Below are positions 40,801 to 52,300 of a stretch of DNA of 64,000 nucleotides, in pieces. This DNA comes from a virus. The notes under the pieces were generated by a model. That model did not search any database. It worked only from the letters and a program-made list of their open reading frames with translations, and was not told the DNA's origin. Position 1 is the stretch's first letter. Each line of letters begins with the position of its first letter. Made by a program: the position numbers and the translations under genes. Location: positions 1 through 64,000 of the IMG/VR virus record IMGVR_UViG_3300024259_002152; one strand, written 5' to 3'.

Positions 40801-41177
40801 TTCAAGCCATGATGGGTATGGGGGCTAATGTTGTTGGAGGTGGTGGTGTTCCTACTGCTCTTGGAGCAGGGAATGCTATGGCAAGAGGCGTTGTTACGGA
40901 GGGAGGAGTGACGACGGATAGAAGAAAACGAAAGGGAGGAACTGTTGGAGGAGGAATTGGTTCTCCTGCTTCTCCATCTCTTGTTGCTCAGTCTGGAGGA
41001 ACCGCAACTACTTCTGGCAGTCTGCAATTGATTTTTAATATAAATGCTAAAGGCGATCTTACTAAAATTAAAAAAGATGTACTGTCTGAAGTAGACAAAC
41101 AAGTAGAGACTGCAATTAATATGGCTTTTAATGGTTACAGTGAGTTTGGTATGGAAATGCCTAGAGGCCCTAAGTAG
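37800..41177 (+). CDS. Tape measure protein
   Basis: The 1125-residue protein has a helical N-terminus, a Gly-rich hydrophobic region at about 285-335 (VAGGVIAGLMAAKGLLVAGG and onward) and a second hydrophobic pair at 440-468 (ALTGAAIGSFVPVIGTAVGA...). Long charged helices at 540-900 and a Gly-rich flexible C-terminal segment follow. This layout, the length and the position after the chaperones are typical of tape measure proteins that set tail length. The length would suggest a tail of roughly 150-170 nm at about 1.5 angstrom per residue (inference). Confidence 0.85.
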   Translation: MPDSGAIRQNVILELETLGVSNAAGVFDQMVKAEKAAGKNLDKLTGSLKKYTTGLHEAGKAMKGLVFPASFGAALKTVDAYNKTILSLSASTNRLGIGLSSLEKNLSRLSRETSLTRVEVNKLFDEFQAGMRVISVGDFESVMKRIRSIVGTNVDAMSKMQGALAGISEQFPMLSRSLTEIAKLSKDASASDRAALKSRIRNLYIIGQMNDATYKQISAYLSGNQQMSAADKKRQKELQAQTEAMNEFRRHIEQIHMAVGTFLMPLMTKVSDVLKSWSTGTRSWAKDLTVAGGVIAGLMAAKGLLVAGGRGLIGGVLGGGKVGGKKGGIGGSILGAMGGGTRVYVTNWPLSLGGKDLPGMARGKGGLWGKMKGDVGKAGGYGAFAKKALPGALKKLGIGAALYGGGMAADWYGGTLEKKGHEKTGAGFKAGGGLAKVGGAALTGAAIGSFVPVIGTAVGAIAGSLYGLATEWGGIRKNLRTMFGTTDRFAPKQGPRRMTPEEATSYRLMQEEKKGITSESQKQLLVSGHTSNLTKLAGGGSIVAIYEDLAKQTKVQNKLLEERRAMSIKGGEGVASYAAREKSIKALKGQLVGQQGQYAMDAGFMSPDEKKAAEADIADFKKFIAAKEQELAVDMEVDETLQDIYRKQALITGQQELLTGLARSHQNVLQAITGLYEAQAGSFTSLVEEMSETGNIDMGALTDGLEKSLSLLEAEKTSAESFLKTLQANKDLTWAQVKDKENLAKAEEKYFKGMQLTGEESVSALLDSTKMLEIEKQINTILPRRAEMINASAKAMDKLVKSAELATTKQGLMVQLADNFAIGVGASAEMRVRQYEAEGKVIDRLKKEFQIQRAMSETASGEKLLSVRNRMAEIENEILQHQLAQAQNIKVMRDGWVSAISAMNTGFGGFTEIIMDGNKGLAQMQRLTGAVRSNVTGAMARRGTGGAPVENVGWGGSQRFTARGGIGGRVEGRSKFASAWGGNATMPYNTVGLETEARGAVQAMMGMGANVVGGGGVPTALGAGNAMARGVVTEGGVTTDRRKRKGGTVGGGIGSPASPSLVAQSGGTATTSGSLQLIFNINAKGDLTKIKKDVLSEVDKQVETAINMAFNGYSEFGMEMPRGPK

Positions 41178-41215
41178 GTCGATCAATAAAATAATAACAA
41201 TTCTTATGGTAGTTT

Positions 41216-44200
41216 ATGATGGCATTTGACAATCGAAGAACATATCTTTGTTATAATAATCGAGATTTGATAAGAGATGGGTATATTCCTACTTTTATTG
41301 AAAAAGAATATGTACCTGTTTCTTCTTTTAATATTACAAGATTAAAAAATCCTCCTAAAGGCGTTACGTATATTGTTGGTAGAGATTCTGCCACTCAGGC
41401 AATTACTAGCGTTAGGGAAAGAAAAAAATTATTACCTGCTGAAAAACTGAAGATTGAAATTGATTTTAGTAAGGTAATGAAAAATGCTGTTACACATCCT
41501 ATTCCACCAGGCCCATTAGTCCCTGGTATTATAGGAGGCATTTTAGGCAATGTTGGTATGAGTGCGATAGGTTTTGGAGGTATTTCTACAGGTTTAACAG
41601 AAATGACATACCATGCTCTAGAAGCTAGAACAAGAATCAATCAAAAAGTAGTGATTACACAAGATATTCTGGATACTTCTATTATTGAATTTGACGGGTT
41701 TCCTTTATCTATTTTTGGCATAGTTAAAGAACATGTGGAGAATTTTGGCACTGATATAGATGCTGCCAATACCTATAAAGTAAGTCACCCTCAAGCAGAG
41801 ATATTGACTGATGTATTGGGTAATGTTTTTACTAAAATGGGCTTAGACTTTAGTGCAGAACAGGTAACTCAATTAGGTAGATTTAGTTCCGGTATGTTTA
41901 GTGGGACTGGGAGGAAGAGGATTTCAGGAGCAACAGACTCTGATGGTTTGTTCGGTGGTGCTGGAAATGCGTGGTTGAGGATAGTTGAAAATTCAGGAGA
42001 TTCTGGAGAGACTCCTGATAGAGAAGTTGTTTTATTGGGAGAACAAAGACAATTATTTGTAAAAATAGTAGATGATGATAGAACGTTAAAATTTCGAGGA
42101 GATAATAAAGAAGCCGTAGGAGGTGGTATTTATCCTTTTCAAATTAGTGGTACAACAGGTATTGATGTTACTGATAAACAAATTAGGATTGATACTACTG
42201 ATTTATTTGTAGGGAATGTTGTTTATGTAACTCTTGATGTGACTGTTGGAGATAGACATTTAAGGCAAAATGTAGAGCATAGCGGTAGTATAGCTCAGGG
42301 GAATACTGTTGGTGTAATCGGTTTTATGGGGGCTATTAGAAGTGTACAAGATATTTTTGATTATAGATTAAGGACATGGAAAGTTCCTCCGTTATCCACT
42401 GGAATAACCATATCTAATATAGATGAGGTTACTGATAATTATACTAAAGATGATGATTACAAATTAACTCTAAAAGATTTTGTTGAAATTGATGCCAAGC
42501 AAAAAGAAGATGAAAATTTTGTTTTAACGGGTGATGAAGCAAGCGAGATAGAAGGTTGGAGGTTATCAGAAGCTATTTTATGGAAAAGAATAAGTAATTT
42601 TTTTGCTGCTGATTATCGTGGTATTTTGTACATCAAAAATAGAGGTATAGAGGTTAATGTTTTATGTCCTCGTTCCTCAATAGGGGATCAAGAATGGTTT
42701 ACTACTTATTTAGAAAGTCTGGATTTTACTGCTCCAACTGGTCCTGTTGATCCTGATGATCCTGTAGATGCAAATGGTAGTCCAAAATATACTTATCTGC
42801 CATCAGATTTGGAAAAGAAAATAGAAGATAATATAGATTTTAGGGATATGGAAGGTTTTTTGTTTGATCTGTCAGAGATCGTTAATAGTTTACTTTTTGA
42901 TAGAGAGAAAACTCATTATTATCGACCTTTTGCCAATGCTTTGAAAACTGTTAGTTCATATAGGGAGGATGATAATACCACGGGTATAGGAATACCACAT
43001 CTTGATTTATTGCCGTTAATATGTCCCACAATAGGAGTAAGCAGTAAAACAGAAGTTATAGACGGAGAAACAATTACAAGAAGAGAATATTCTTATACTA
43101 ATTTTAATTATGCCACTGGCTCTTTTTTATGCAACCCTATTGATTTGAATTATTATGATTTATCATATGGTTCTTTTGATCATGTTGTAGCCACTTTTGC
43201 AAAAACTCGTAGTTGTGAAGAGCAATTCAATCTAAGATCTGGCAATTATTGGTCTGAAAATTACGATGCGTTGAATGATGGGCCAGGAGCATGGTATGAT
43301 ATTGGTTATATTGAGAATAGCGTTTTTGAATGGAGACCTGATGGGGGAACTATAGAAAGTTATTGGAAGTTAGAAACTCCGTATTTTTGTGGAGAATTTA
43401 ATAGTAATAGTAGAGTATATATTGAAAAGATGGGAGGTAATTCATTAGATAATTATAGTTGGATATATGTTGATACTGAGCCATTCGTGCCTAGTAATAT
43501 TTCAGCAGATATTAATTATGATTATTCATCATCTATGGTCGTATTTAGCGACAATCATATGCATGATTGTTTATGCTATTATGCTATGAATGATAATTTT
43601 TTTGAAGAAGAATTGTCTCTTATAAAAATTGATAAAACAAAAAATCATAATAGAGATACCTATGAACATGTTGTGGAAGGTCAGACTGTTACTGAGGCAT
43701 TTGATCATGATCAGAATCTTATAACAGGTCAAAATAGAATATTAGGGGATACTCCTAGTTATGCTTATGGAGTACCTATTACGGAAGAAGTTTTTAAAGT
43801 TTGTTCTCCATATTGTGATCCTGATAGTGATGTATCTATTTTGTTTTGGCATAATTATAATTTACTTACTGATATTTTGCCTGATGGCTCTTCTTTCGGT
43901 TTAAATCTTAACGATGTCCCTCCCAGAGTTTCTATACCATTTAATTGGTATGTTAAATATGTAGAAATAGAATTTTCTCACAATCCTCTTATTCCTATAG
44001 AAAATATTGAAAAGTATGTATCTTTTTATTTTGAGAATACAGAAAGTTCTATAAATAATTTTGTGGTTACAGATTCTTATCCTAATGGCAATAATTATGT
44101 TTTTAGATTTGTATTCAAATATTATTTTGGTGGTCCTTTTCAATTTTTAGGTAATTTCTGGAAAAAAGCAAATATAGTAAGAGTTACCGCTAGATTTGCT

Positions 44201-45574
44201 ATGGGAAATGATGAATCGCTTCATCCTATATATAATGTAGATACATATAAAATAGATTCTGGTCAAAGTGCTATATCTTACGATATGCAAGGTAGAGTAT
44301 TGGTTTTTTATTCTAATGAAGAAACTGGCAATATTGATGTTGCTATTTCATATAACAGCGGTGAGACATGGGTATATGATAGAAATTTAATAAGATTAAT
44401 TTCTGGAGAAACAGCAACATTACCATTTGTAATAAAAGATACGAACAGTAAATTCATTTATTTATTTTATGTTTTAAATGATAAATTTGTTATGTATAAA
44501 AAAATTAACTCTGATTTTATAGATAGTAATAATGCTTTGGTCACATATTCTGTTCCTACTTCATATCAGGCTGGAGATTATGATCTTTCTTTGGATGATC
44601 CTGAGAGAGCTTATTGGGGAGCATATAACGATGAAGGAGTTTTTCTAAGGAGAGAACTTAGTTATTTTGTTATTGGTTCAGCGACTGATGATTATTTTAT
44701 AGAACAACAAACTATTAATCAAAATATTAATAACTACAATAAGAGTTTAGCAGGAACTGTTAATGAAGATAAAATTCAAACGCTTCGTTTTGTGTTTGTT
44801 GGGGAAGAAGCAGAAATGAGAGATAATTTTAACGGAAGTCCTTATGCCGTGTCTATTGCTGACGATGGAGATTGGAGAATCTATTTTGTTAGTAATAATA
44901 GGCTCTCTATTAAAAGAAGCAGAAGTGGCGGTATTTCTTGGAATTATGATATTTATGAGCAATCAATTCATAAAAATTATATAAATGACGAGTTAAATAA
45001 AGGTTTTACAGAGGACATATCGAATGTACAGATAGTTAGGAATGATTTTGATGCATCTGTAGTTTCTATTCTTTATTTTCATAATGGAATGTTATTTATT
45101 CGATATTTTCATACTAATTTGTTATTGCCATGGTATGATTCAGAAGGGGTTTTACAGAATCAAGATATGATAAGTCATATCGAAATAATTGATGCAGATT
45201 CAGAAATAAATCCTCCCACGGAGAGAACCAAAAATCTTCCTATATTTTTAGTTGGAACGATTCCTGATAGTATAAAAACTACTATTAAAAATGATATAGA
45301 TGATGATATTCCATTCGCTGAATCAGATTTAGCCATTTATTTTCCATATAAAGACCCAGATGATCCTGAGGATAAGGATGCTAATAAAGCTATGGTTGAT
45401 ATATTTAATGAAAATTTTGCAATAGATACTAATACTCAAGTATATGCCTATGTTACAGCTAGAGGTCTAACCAGAGTTTTTTATAAAGATAATATAGGTA
45501 ATATTGATGGAATAATAATTGATTCTCTGGTAAAACCAAATTTGGAAGTTATGAATGTATTTAAGGGTGTTTAA
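41216..45574 (+). CDS. Giant distal-tail protein with Asp-box propeller region
   Basis: The 1452-residue protein follows the tape measure, where distal tail or hub proteins are encoded. Residues 1-230 include a Gly-rich hydrophobic hairpin (PGPLVPGIIGGILGNVGMSA), and a long beta-rich body follows. Around residues 1030-1250 there are sialidase-type Asp-box motifs (NIDVAISYNSGETW and SRSGGISWNY), suggesting a beta-propeller able to bind or cleave glycans. No full catalytic set can be assigned by eye. Confidence 0.6.
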   Translation: MMAFDNRRTYLCYNNRDLIRDGYIPTFIEKEYVPVSSFNITRLKNPPKGVTYIVGRDSATQAITSVRERKKLLPAEKLKIEIDFSKVMKNAVTHPIPPGPLVPGIIGGILGNVGMSAIGFGGISTGLTEMTYHALEARTRINQKVVITQDILDTSIIEFDGFPLSIFGIVKEHVENFGTDIDAANTYKVSHPQAEILTDVLGNVFTKMGLDFSAEQVTQLGRFSSGMFSGTGRKRISGATDSDGLFGGAGNAWLRIVENSGDSGETPDREVVLLGEQRQLFVKIVDDDRTLKFRGDNKEAVGGGIYPFQISGTTGIDVTDKQIRIDTTDLFVGNVVYVTLDVTVGDRHLRQNVEHSGSIAQGNTVGVIGFMGAIRSVQDIFDYRLRTWKVPPLSTGITISNIDEVTDNYTKDDDYKLTLKDFVEIDAKQKEDENFVLTGDEASEIEGWRLSEAILWKRISNFFAADYRGILYIKNRGIEVNVLCPRSSIGDQEWFTTYLESLDFTAPTGPVDPDDPVDANGSPKYTYLPSDLEKKIEDNIDFRDMEGFLFDLSEIVNSLLFDREKTHYYRPFANALKTVSSYREDDNTTGIGIPHLDLLPLICPTIGVSSKTEVIDGETITRREYSYTNFNYATGSFLCNPIDLNYYDLSYGSFDHVVATFAKTRSCEEQFNLRSGNYWSENYDALNDGPGAWYDIGYIENSVFEWRPDGGTIESYWKLETPYFCGEFNSNSRVYIEKMGGNSLDNYSWIYVDTEPFVPSNISADINYDYSSSMVVFSDNHMHDCLCYYAMNDNFFEEELSLIKIDKTKNHNRDTYEHVVEGQTVTEAFDHDQNLITGQNRILGDTPSYAYGVPITEEVFKVCSPYCDPDSDVSILFWHNYNLLTDILPDGSSFGLNLNDVPPRVSIPFNWYVKYVEIEFSHNPLIPIENIEKYVSFYFENTESSINNFVVTDSYPNGNNYVFRFVFKYYFGGPFQFLGNFWKKANIVRVTARFAMGNDESLHPIYNVDTYKIDSGQSAISYDMQGRVLVFYSNEETGNIDVAISYNSGETWVYDRNLIRLISGETATLPFVIKDTNSKFIYLFYVLNDKFVMYKKINSDFIDSNNALVTYSVPTSYQAGDYDLSLDDPERAYWGAYNDEGVFLRRELSYFVIGSATDDYFIEQQTINQNINNYNKSLAGTVNEDKIQTLRFVFVGEEAEMRDNFNGSPYAVSIADDGDWRIYFVSNNRLSIKRSRSGGISWNYDIYEQSIHKNYINDELNKGFTEDISNVQIVRNDFDASVVSILYFHNGMLFIRYFHTNLLLPWYDSEGVLQNQDMISHIEIIDADSEINPPTERTKNLPIFLVGTIPDSIKTTIKNDIDDDIPFAESDLAIYFPYKDPDDPEDKDANKAMVDIFNENFAIDTNTQVYAYVTARGLTRVFYKDNIGNIDGIIIDSLVKPNLEVMNVFKGV

Positions 45575-45577
45575 ATT

Positions 45578-48500
45578 TTGACAGATTTTAAAGAAAATAT
45601 TGCGGATATTATAGATGCATGGGGTTCTTATCCTCTAAAAAATCCGTGTTCTGAAGATCCAGCATTTAATGCAGGTCACGTGCAGCTTAAATGTTATATA
45701 AATAATGTATGTCCTTTTTACAAAACTCCTTATAAAGAGGATAGTTTGATTTTTAATAGGAGCACTTTTAGCGAACTTCAACAAATATTGCCAGATAATA
45801 TATCGGGTGTTTTAGCGACCACGGGTAAGCTAGATGGGTTGCATTTCAAATATAGAAAAACATTTAGACATAATTATATGTATCAATTTTATGAAGATGT
45901 TGACAATGTAAATTATCAAGAAAAGTCAGATGCTAATTACAAGTATGAGTATTTTGAAGCTTATCATCAAGAAATATCTCAAACTGGAACTGCTGGAACA
46001 ACTGATATAAAAGGAGTAGATAAAACTAGATATAAGAGAGAATATAGCTGGATTACGTCGCGAAGTGTTTATGATGATCTTGCTTGTGAGAATAGCGCAG
46101 TGGAAGAATGTAGTAATCAAACTTCTTGGGCGTATGAAGGACAATCTATTTCTGACAATATGATGACAGATGCAGATATAGAATATGATTATCAATATGA
46201 TTATTGGTTGGATTATATTGAGAGTTTGGAAACCACGTCTGGGAAAACTAAACCCAAGAGTGGAGAAACTAGGAGGATAGATAATTCTAATGTTTTAATG
46301 CCTGTTCAAAATCGAACACATAATAAAGATGGTAGTGGTGTTCATTGGAAGGTTGTAAAAAGAACTCCCATATTTAGAGGGGCTGATTTTTTTATAAGGT
46401 TTTATAGAAAAGCAACTGAAGCTATTAGATATCCTGATTCAAGCGGTCAGGTTCCATTTAATAGTAAGGTTTATGCTGAGTTAGATATTACAAACAATGA
46501 TGTTGTTTTAGTTGATCCTGTACAGAATTTTAAAGCCTACGTTAATAGTGCTGTTAGGGCCCCATCAAAAAAAGATGATACTGATGAGGAGGCAATAGAT
46601 CCTAATATATATAATTTTTATGATCAACCTTATTATATAATAGAAATTAATAGAGAATATTTTATTATTATACCATCAAGAGGATTTCCTACATTTGTTC
46701 ATTCTTTTAATGGGGAAAATTCTGAGGGTGCAGTATCTAGGAGATTAGGATCACCATTTGAGGGGATTTCTGGAAAGCAGCTAATAGAGGCTGATTATTT
46801 TGATATTGTTATTAGGAATCATTTAGGGAGGCTGGCAATTCAGTTTGAGGGAAAGGGTTTTGAGAACATACCTCCATGGATTATACAAAGAACTGATTTG
46901 GTTCCTGAAAAAGTCGGGAATGGAGAAGCTAGTTATATAGCGGAAAAAATAAGAGATTTGATCATACCGAAGGGCCCTATAGGTATTTGGGGAGGTAATA
47001 TAAAATGTGGTTTTCTTTTCGGTTATTTACAATATATAGCTACTGCTGTTTCTTTTGTATATCCTCCTAGGGATGATACGGGTATTGGGGTAGTTTCACA
47101 ACCGTATTATAAAGCTTTTGATAATCTAGAGGCAGAAGAAGCTACTTTTTCTCCAGATTATTTTCAGAGCATGCCTTTATGGCTTCCTTTGAATGGAGAG
47201 GGTGATGGAACGAATACGAGTCATAAGTTGTTGTTTCAAGCTTATGATGGATTTAAGTTGGAAACAGGGTCCATTGGAGATCAAGCGACACAATATAATG
47301 ATGTTCCTTTGTTTACTCAGGATTGTCAATATTATATAAATTATGCAGAAGGTGAAGTGGAATTATATAATTTAGGGTATTTTTATTATAATGATCCAAT
47401 AAGAGAATTTTCTCCACAGTTTGCGATTGCTGATGACGCTGATAATACTGATGCAAAAAATACGGCTCATGTAAAAACTTCTAATATAACTGTTCAAAAA
47501 TATAGATATATGAATGATTTACAAAGAAGGCATCAAGGTTTTGATGTTTATATTGGGATGATGAATGGAGATCATCTTTTTACAGAATCTTTTTCTCTGG
47601 ATTTCTGGAATAAAACTGATGGATGGAAAAATACAGTACAATATCTTCATCCGATTCAGACTATAGAGGATAATCCTTATAAATTTTCTGGAGATCTTAT
47701 TGGAGATGATGAATGGCTTTTGCCGAATTGTAAGACTCCGATTATGACTAATATAAGATTGGTTGCTGAGCCAGGTCCTGAGCCTCGATGGAAGGATGGA
47801 ACAAGTATAAGTCATGGAGTGCGTAAGCATCCAGAAAATGGACACAGTCCATATTTTATTGATGCTACTGATCATGTTATGTCGTTTTCTCATTCATGGT
47901 CGGCTTCTAGTATGACTTCTATGGAGCATAGCGGTACAATTCAATTTTATCTTAATCATGAAATGGATGTAGATAATAATGTAACTTCTGATTTAATAGC
48001 TCTTCAAGACAGAACGTTTTATATAGAAGTTTGGGCAGGTTATAGAGATTTGCCAGGATGTACTAATAGTAATTATACAAAAATACCAGGTTTTTATAAG
48101 ATGTTTACCGGAGTTTGTCAGGGGGGCAAGCTTAGTTATGAGTACGGTAAGAATGTTATGACTTGCAAGCTGGAGGATTATGGTATTGTTTTGAAGGGTA
48201 TGAGATTTTTTAATTCTCCATGGTTTGATGCTATGAAAGATACGATAGCTGTGAAAGAGATAGTAAGAATGGCTGGATTTAGGGACCAAGGAGTATATGA
48301 TCCTGCAAGATTAATATCTGAATTGGCAGCTTCTGCTGATAGTTTAAGTTCTCAAACATTCTTTAACCATTTTGATGGTAGAACATTTAAGCACGAACCA
48401 TTTGGTTTGCCTTCAGGGTATAATAGGTTGGAGCAGCCTGCTTTAAAATTTAATGATGGAGATCCTCTTATTGATGCTATTAGTAAAATTGCAGCAATGT

Positions 48501-49099
48501 CAGCAAAACTATTTTATTTTGATGAGTTTGGTATAGCTCATTACGAAGATTATCAGGACTGGGTAGAACAGGATTTTCAGGGCACTTTATCTTTAAGACC
48601 TCTTTACTTTTTTACTAAGAATCCAGAAGTGCGTAGAGGGCAATTAGTGTTTAATAAAATAGAGAGATCATTTGATGTGTCGAGTGTTGCAAATCATCTT
48701 AAAATTTTAAGTAATACTCCTGATTGGCATTTGTTGATTTTAGATCATTTTAAATGGGACTCTATAGAAAATCCTGAAACTACTGGATTTTTAGGTTTTC
48801 AAAGAACGGCGTTTCAAGCAGAGAGTATGTTTGGGTCTAAAGAAGCTGTAATTTCAGCTATGAATAAATATTCTGTAATATTTAAACCGAAGATAAAGGT
48901 TTCGTTTGAAACTTATGGGCTGCCATTAAGGGCTACTGATATTGTCTCGTTAGAAGAAGAGGTGGTAAGAGTTACAAAAGTAAATCATGCATTTGACGCT
49001 TCTAAAAATCAATGGTGGATGCAGGTTGAATGTGAAAGATTCCAGCCTATAGATGCTGGAGATATTATACCTTTGCCAGCCCCTGTAGAAGATGAGTAA
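45578..49099 (+). CDS. Giant tail hub-type protein
   Basis: The gene starts at TTG 45578, close after the preceding stop. The first 750 residues are beta-rich and unrecognised. Residues about 765-1165 have the order typical of tail hubs of the gp27/Dit-Tal group: MSFSHSWSASSMTSMEHSGT with strands, a GKNVMTCKLEDYGIVLKG segment, DGDPLIDAISKIAAMSAKLF, and a final region LRATDIVSLEEEVVRVTKVN followed by MQVECERFQPI. It is probably the platform that holds the receptor-binding fibres. Confidence 0.6.
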   Translation: MTDFKENIADIIDAWGSYPLKNPCSEDPAFNAGHVQLKCYINNVCPFYKTPYKEDSLIFNRSTFSELQQILPDNISGVLATTGKLDGLHFKYRKTFRHNYMYQFYEDVDNVNYQEKSDANYKYEYFEAYHQEISQTGTAGTTDIKGVDKTRYKREYSWITSRSVYDDLACENSAVEECSNQTSWAYEGQSISDNMMTDADIEYDYQYDYWLDYIESLETTSGKTKPKSGETRRIDNSNVLMPVQNRTHNKDGSGVHWKVVKRTPIFRGADFFIRFYRKATEAIRYPDSSGQVPFNSKVYAELDITNNDVVLVDPVQNFKAYVNSAVRAPSKKDDTDEEAIDPNIYNFYDQPYYIIEINREYFIIIPSRGFPTFVHSFNGENSEGAVSRRLGSPFEGISGKQLIEADYFDIVIRNHLGRLAIQFEGKGFENIPPWIIQRTDLVPEKVGNGEASYIAEKIRDLIIPKGPIGIWGGNIKCGFLFGYLQYIATAVSFVYPPRDDTGIGVVSQPYYKAFDNLEAEEATFSPDYFQSMPLWLPLNGEGDGTNTSHKLLFQAYDGFKLETGSIGDQATQYNDVPLFTQDCQYYINYAEGEVELYNLGYFYYNDPIREFSPQFAIADDADNTDAKNTAHVKTSNITVQKYRYMNDLQRRHQGFDVYIGMMNGDHLFTESFSLDFWNKTDGWKNTVQYLHPIQTIEDNPYKFSGDLIGDDEWLLPNCKTPIMTNIRLVAEPGPEPRWKDGTSISHGVRKHPENGHSPYFIDATDHVMSFSHSWSASSMTSMEHSGTIQFYLNHEMDVDNNVTSDLIALQDRTFYIEVWAGYRDLPGCTNSNYTKIPGFYKMFTGVCQGGKLSYEYGKNVMTCKLEDYGIVLKGMRFFNSPWFDAMKDTIAVKEIVRMAGFRDQGVYDPARLISELAASADSLSSQTFFNHFDGRTFKHEPFGLPSGYNRLEQPALKFNDGDPLIDAISKIAAMSAKLFYFDEFGIAHYEDYQDWVEQDFQGTLSLRPLYFFTKNPEVRRGQLVFNKIERSFDVSSVANHLKILSNTPDWHLLILDHFKWDSIENPETTGFLGFQRTAFQAESMFGSKEAVISAMNKYSVIFKPKIKVSFETYGLPLRATDIVSLEEEVVRVTKVNHAFDASKNQWWMQVECERFQPIDAGDIIPLPAPVEDE

Positions 49100-49122
49100 T
49101 TGCAATTAATAGGAGTATAATA

Positions 49123-49341
49123 ATGAGTAAGGATCTGTTAAAAAATAATATTGTGAAAATGTTCAATACTAATAAAGGATATGCTCATAATGAGATAGCT
49201 AGATTAGGAAGTAGAGAACAACGATCTGCCGAGTATCGTAGAAATGGTATTTTAAATTTTGGTGGTAGGCAGATGATAAATATAGCTGCAAATTTAGAGG
49301 TGTATACTGTAGGGGTGGGAGGCCCTCCTGTAGTAGGATAA
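49123..49341 (+). CDS. Small tail-region protein, 72 aa
   Basis: This small protein has a helical start (MSKDLLKNNIVKMFNTNKG) and a beta C-terminus (NFGGRQMINIAANLEVYTVG). TAGGAG precedes the ATG. It lies between the hub and a 1079-residue fibre gene. Family not recognised. Confidence 0.55.
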   Translation: MSKDLLKNNIVKMFNTNKGYAHNEIARLGSREQRSAEYRRNGILNFGGRQMINIAANLEVYTVGVGGPPVVG

Positions 49342-49362
49342 TATTTTAAGGGAGATATTAAA

Positions 49363-52300
49363 ATGGGTCAGACAAAATACTACGATCTCGCTTACTTTGA
49401 TTTTGGTGATAGATTAAATGAGTCTATTAATGTTCAAAAAGAGATAAATCGTTTTGTTGTTATTGATAAGCAATTATATGGTATGTATGTAATATTTGGC
49501 AATGGTGTTATTGAGGGATTTAATGTCTCAGACGCCGGGTTCCAGGAAAGTAAGGGTATTTCTGTTAATGTATCTGAGGGTATAGGTATTATTGAGTATT
49601 TGGCAGCCCAGACTAGAACTCCAGGATCTATCACTGGCTTGCCTCCAAATTCAGTTGTGACTATATATGCCACAGTAACTGGGTCTACCTATATAGATAG
49701 AAAAGTTAATTTTCAATATTCGACTTCTCCATTAAGTAATGGAATCAAAATAGCTATAGTATCAACAGGTAGTAACAATATATTATTTATAGATAACAAT
49801 GTGAGAGATTTAATAGGTTTTGATGAGACTATAGCTGAGGCTATAAATGAGCATAAACATAGAGGGACTCCTACTAAAATAGATTTGCCGACAGAAACAA
49901 AAAATCAGTTACCTGGCGCTAGATTAGAAGGTATTGACGCTTCTAAGGTCGTAAGTGGTAGGTTTGATGTTGATAGGATATCATTAGTTGATCATAATGA
50001 TTTAGAGAATAATGGAATGTTAACTCATGCTGCTTTAGATTCTTTTATTAGGACATTTTCTCAAAATAATAGAGAGTTATTAGGAGAAATTAATTCTGTT
50101 AATCTATTAAGAGCCATAATATTTTGGAAATATAAATATGAAGATGTAGATGAATATTTTATCAATGAGTTAGCTTTGATTCCAGGAGTATCTCCTGATT
50201 CATTTATTGATTTTAATGCTTCGACTGCTAATATTAATTTAGGAGGCACTGGTTGTATTAGCGGCATTCCGACTAAAACAGGAATTTTTACATCAGTATA
50301 TTGGAATGATACATTTTCATTTAATACTTATACATATGAAAATAATGCTATAATAGAGAATGATACAGTTTTTATCGATGCATCAGATAGTTCTACTGAA
50401 TCTATAGCTGATTTTAGTAGTGGTGTTATGCCCTTTGAAGAAGAAATGCTAATTATAGATAATAATCAGCGAGCTGTAGTTACTACTGAGGATGGTAATA
50501 GAATAGGTCAATTAGGAGGAGGAGGTACTCTAAATTATTTTTATAGAATTGATTATGCAACTGGGAAGAGTTGGGACGGAACGTATGATGAATTAGTTAT
50601 TAAAGTAAAGACAACTGAACAAATTCATGATCCTGTTTATATGTACGTGGTTAATGGTTCTAATGTTAATACTAGCGGTCACTATGGTAGTATCGAAGTT
50701 GACGATATAGACGGGGTAAAAAAACCAAGTTCATCATGGGAAATATTAGCTAGTGATGAGAATTCAGCAACTTTTGTAGAAAAGGTCTTTAATATAACTG
50801 GCTTAGGTTTGGATGATGTAACTCAGCTTACCATTTATACTGAAGATTCTTTTACTTTTGAAATAGATGATGTGGCTGTTAGAAGAACAAATATTGTTTC
50901 TGAAACAGCTACTATAAGATATCAATATAGTACTCAGGCAAGCCTCAGCTTTTATTCTCTTTTCTATGATGCTGATACTCCTTCAGGTACATCCATATCT
51001 ATAAGGTTGAAGGTGGCATCATCTTCAGATCTGTTGTCAAGAGCTTTCTATACTTTACCTGTTGATTCAGGAGATGTTGTCGCTTTAACGGGAGCAGCAG
51101 CGGAAGTAGAAGTGATTATGACTAGTGATGAAAGCAGAACAGTTACTCCCGTTTTGAATAGTATTGAATTAAGATTATTAACAGATGCTAATTTTACGGG
51201 TTTTGTGATTGATACAGAAGCCGAATGGGTAAGGGGGACTTTGGATAATTTAGATATTGATGCTGCTGTTCAGGTTGGGCAATCGGTATTAAATATTGCT
51301 ACCCCTATTAATGTTGGAGGTAGATATTTTTCTAAAGCTGGTTCTGTGAGTGAAAATAATGATCTTGATGTTGCTATATACGGGTTTAGCGGCAGTTTAA
51401 TGCCGATTGCTCCTAATCAGGCAAGAGAATGGAGCTTATCTTCTTCCAGAGGATTTAAAACTGTTGCTTCTGTAGTAAGGAGATTTGATAATTCATTTTT
51501 GATAGCTGATATGGAGAATAATAGAATATTACAAGTAGATAGAAATGGCAATTTGGTGAAAGGTTTTGGGTCTACTTATTCTGTTGACACTAATTTTTAT
51601 CCATTATCTGCTGTTTATAATTCAACAGATACTATTTTAACGATTGTGTTTACAAAAGCTGCTGTGGTAGAAGATATAACAAAGATTGCTTTTTTTGTTG
51701 GTTCTTCTAGAGTTGCCTTAACTACTGATGATACTGTTTTGAGTAATAATAAAGCTGGTAATAAGGTTTTAGAAATAGAACTAGATGATGATACCGCTGT
51801 GAGATTACTAAACGCTACGAGCGATAATCTTACTGTTGATTTTGCAGCAGGTGCTTTTACTGAGGAAATTATAGTTAATGAAGGCATGAGGGCTATAGGT
51901 AATAGTATTTTTAGTGCTGTTAAAGGTCTAATATGTTTTGTTGGAGATTTTACTTTTATAGATAATATAAGGCATCCTATTTTTATATATGAAAATAGTG
52001 AAGATAATTGGATGATAGGAAATTCTTCGATATTTTATGTGGATGTTGATTCTGCTAAGGAGGAGTCAACAACAGTCCCAGATATTATTGAGATTGATCC
52101 TGATGATATTTTGAATACGACTGGTAAATTAATCTCAAGTGATGTTAAATTTTCTGATTATACGTTGGGTGGTATTTATGAGTATGATGATAATGGGAGA
52201 TTTGTTGTGGCTGGAATAGAATCATCTAGCACTACGCTAACGGGTATTACTGGTAGTGATTTATTGAGTAGATATGATGCTGATCCTCCAGAAGATGTTA

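Noticed and set aside
40578-41186. A 202-residue minus-strand ORF within the tape measure gene
   Set aside because: It is antisense to the Gly/Ser-rich end of a strong gene, has a composition dominated by Ser/Arg/Asn, and has no ribosome site. It is a shadow.
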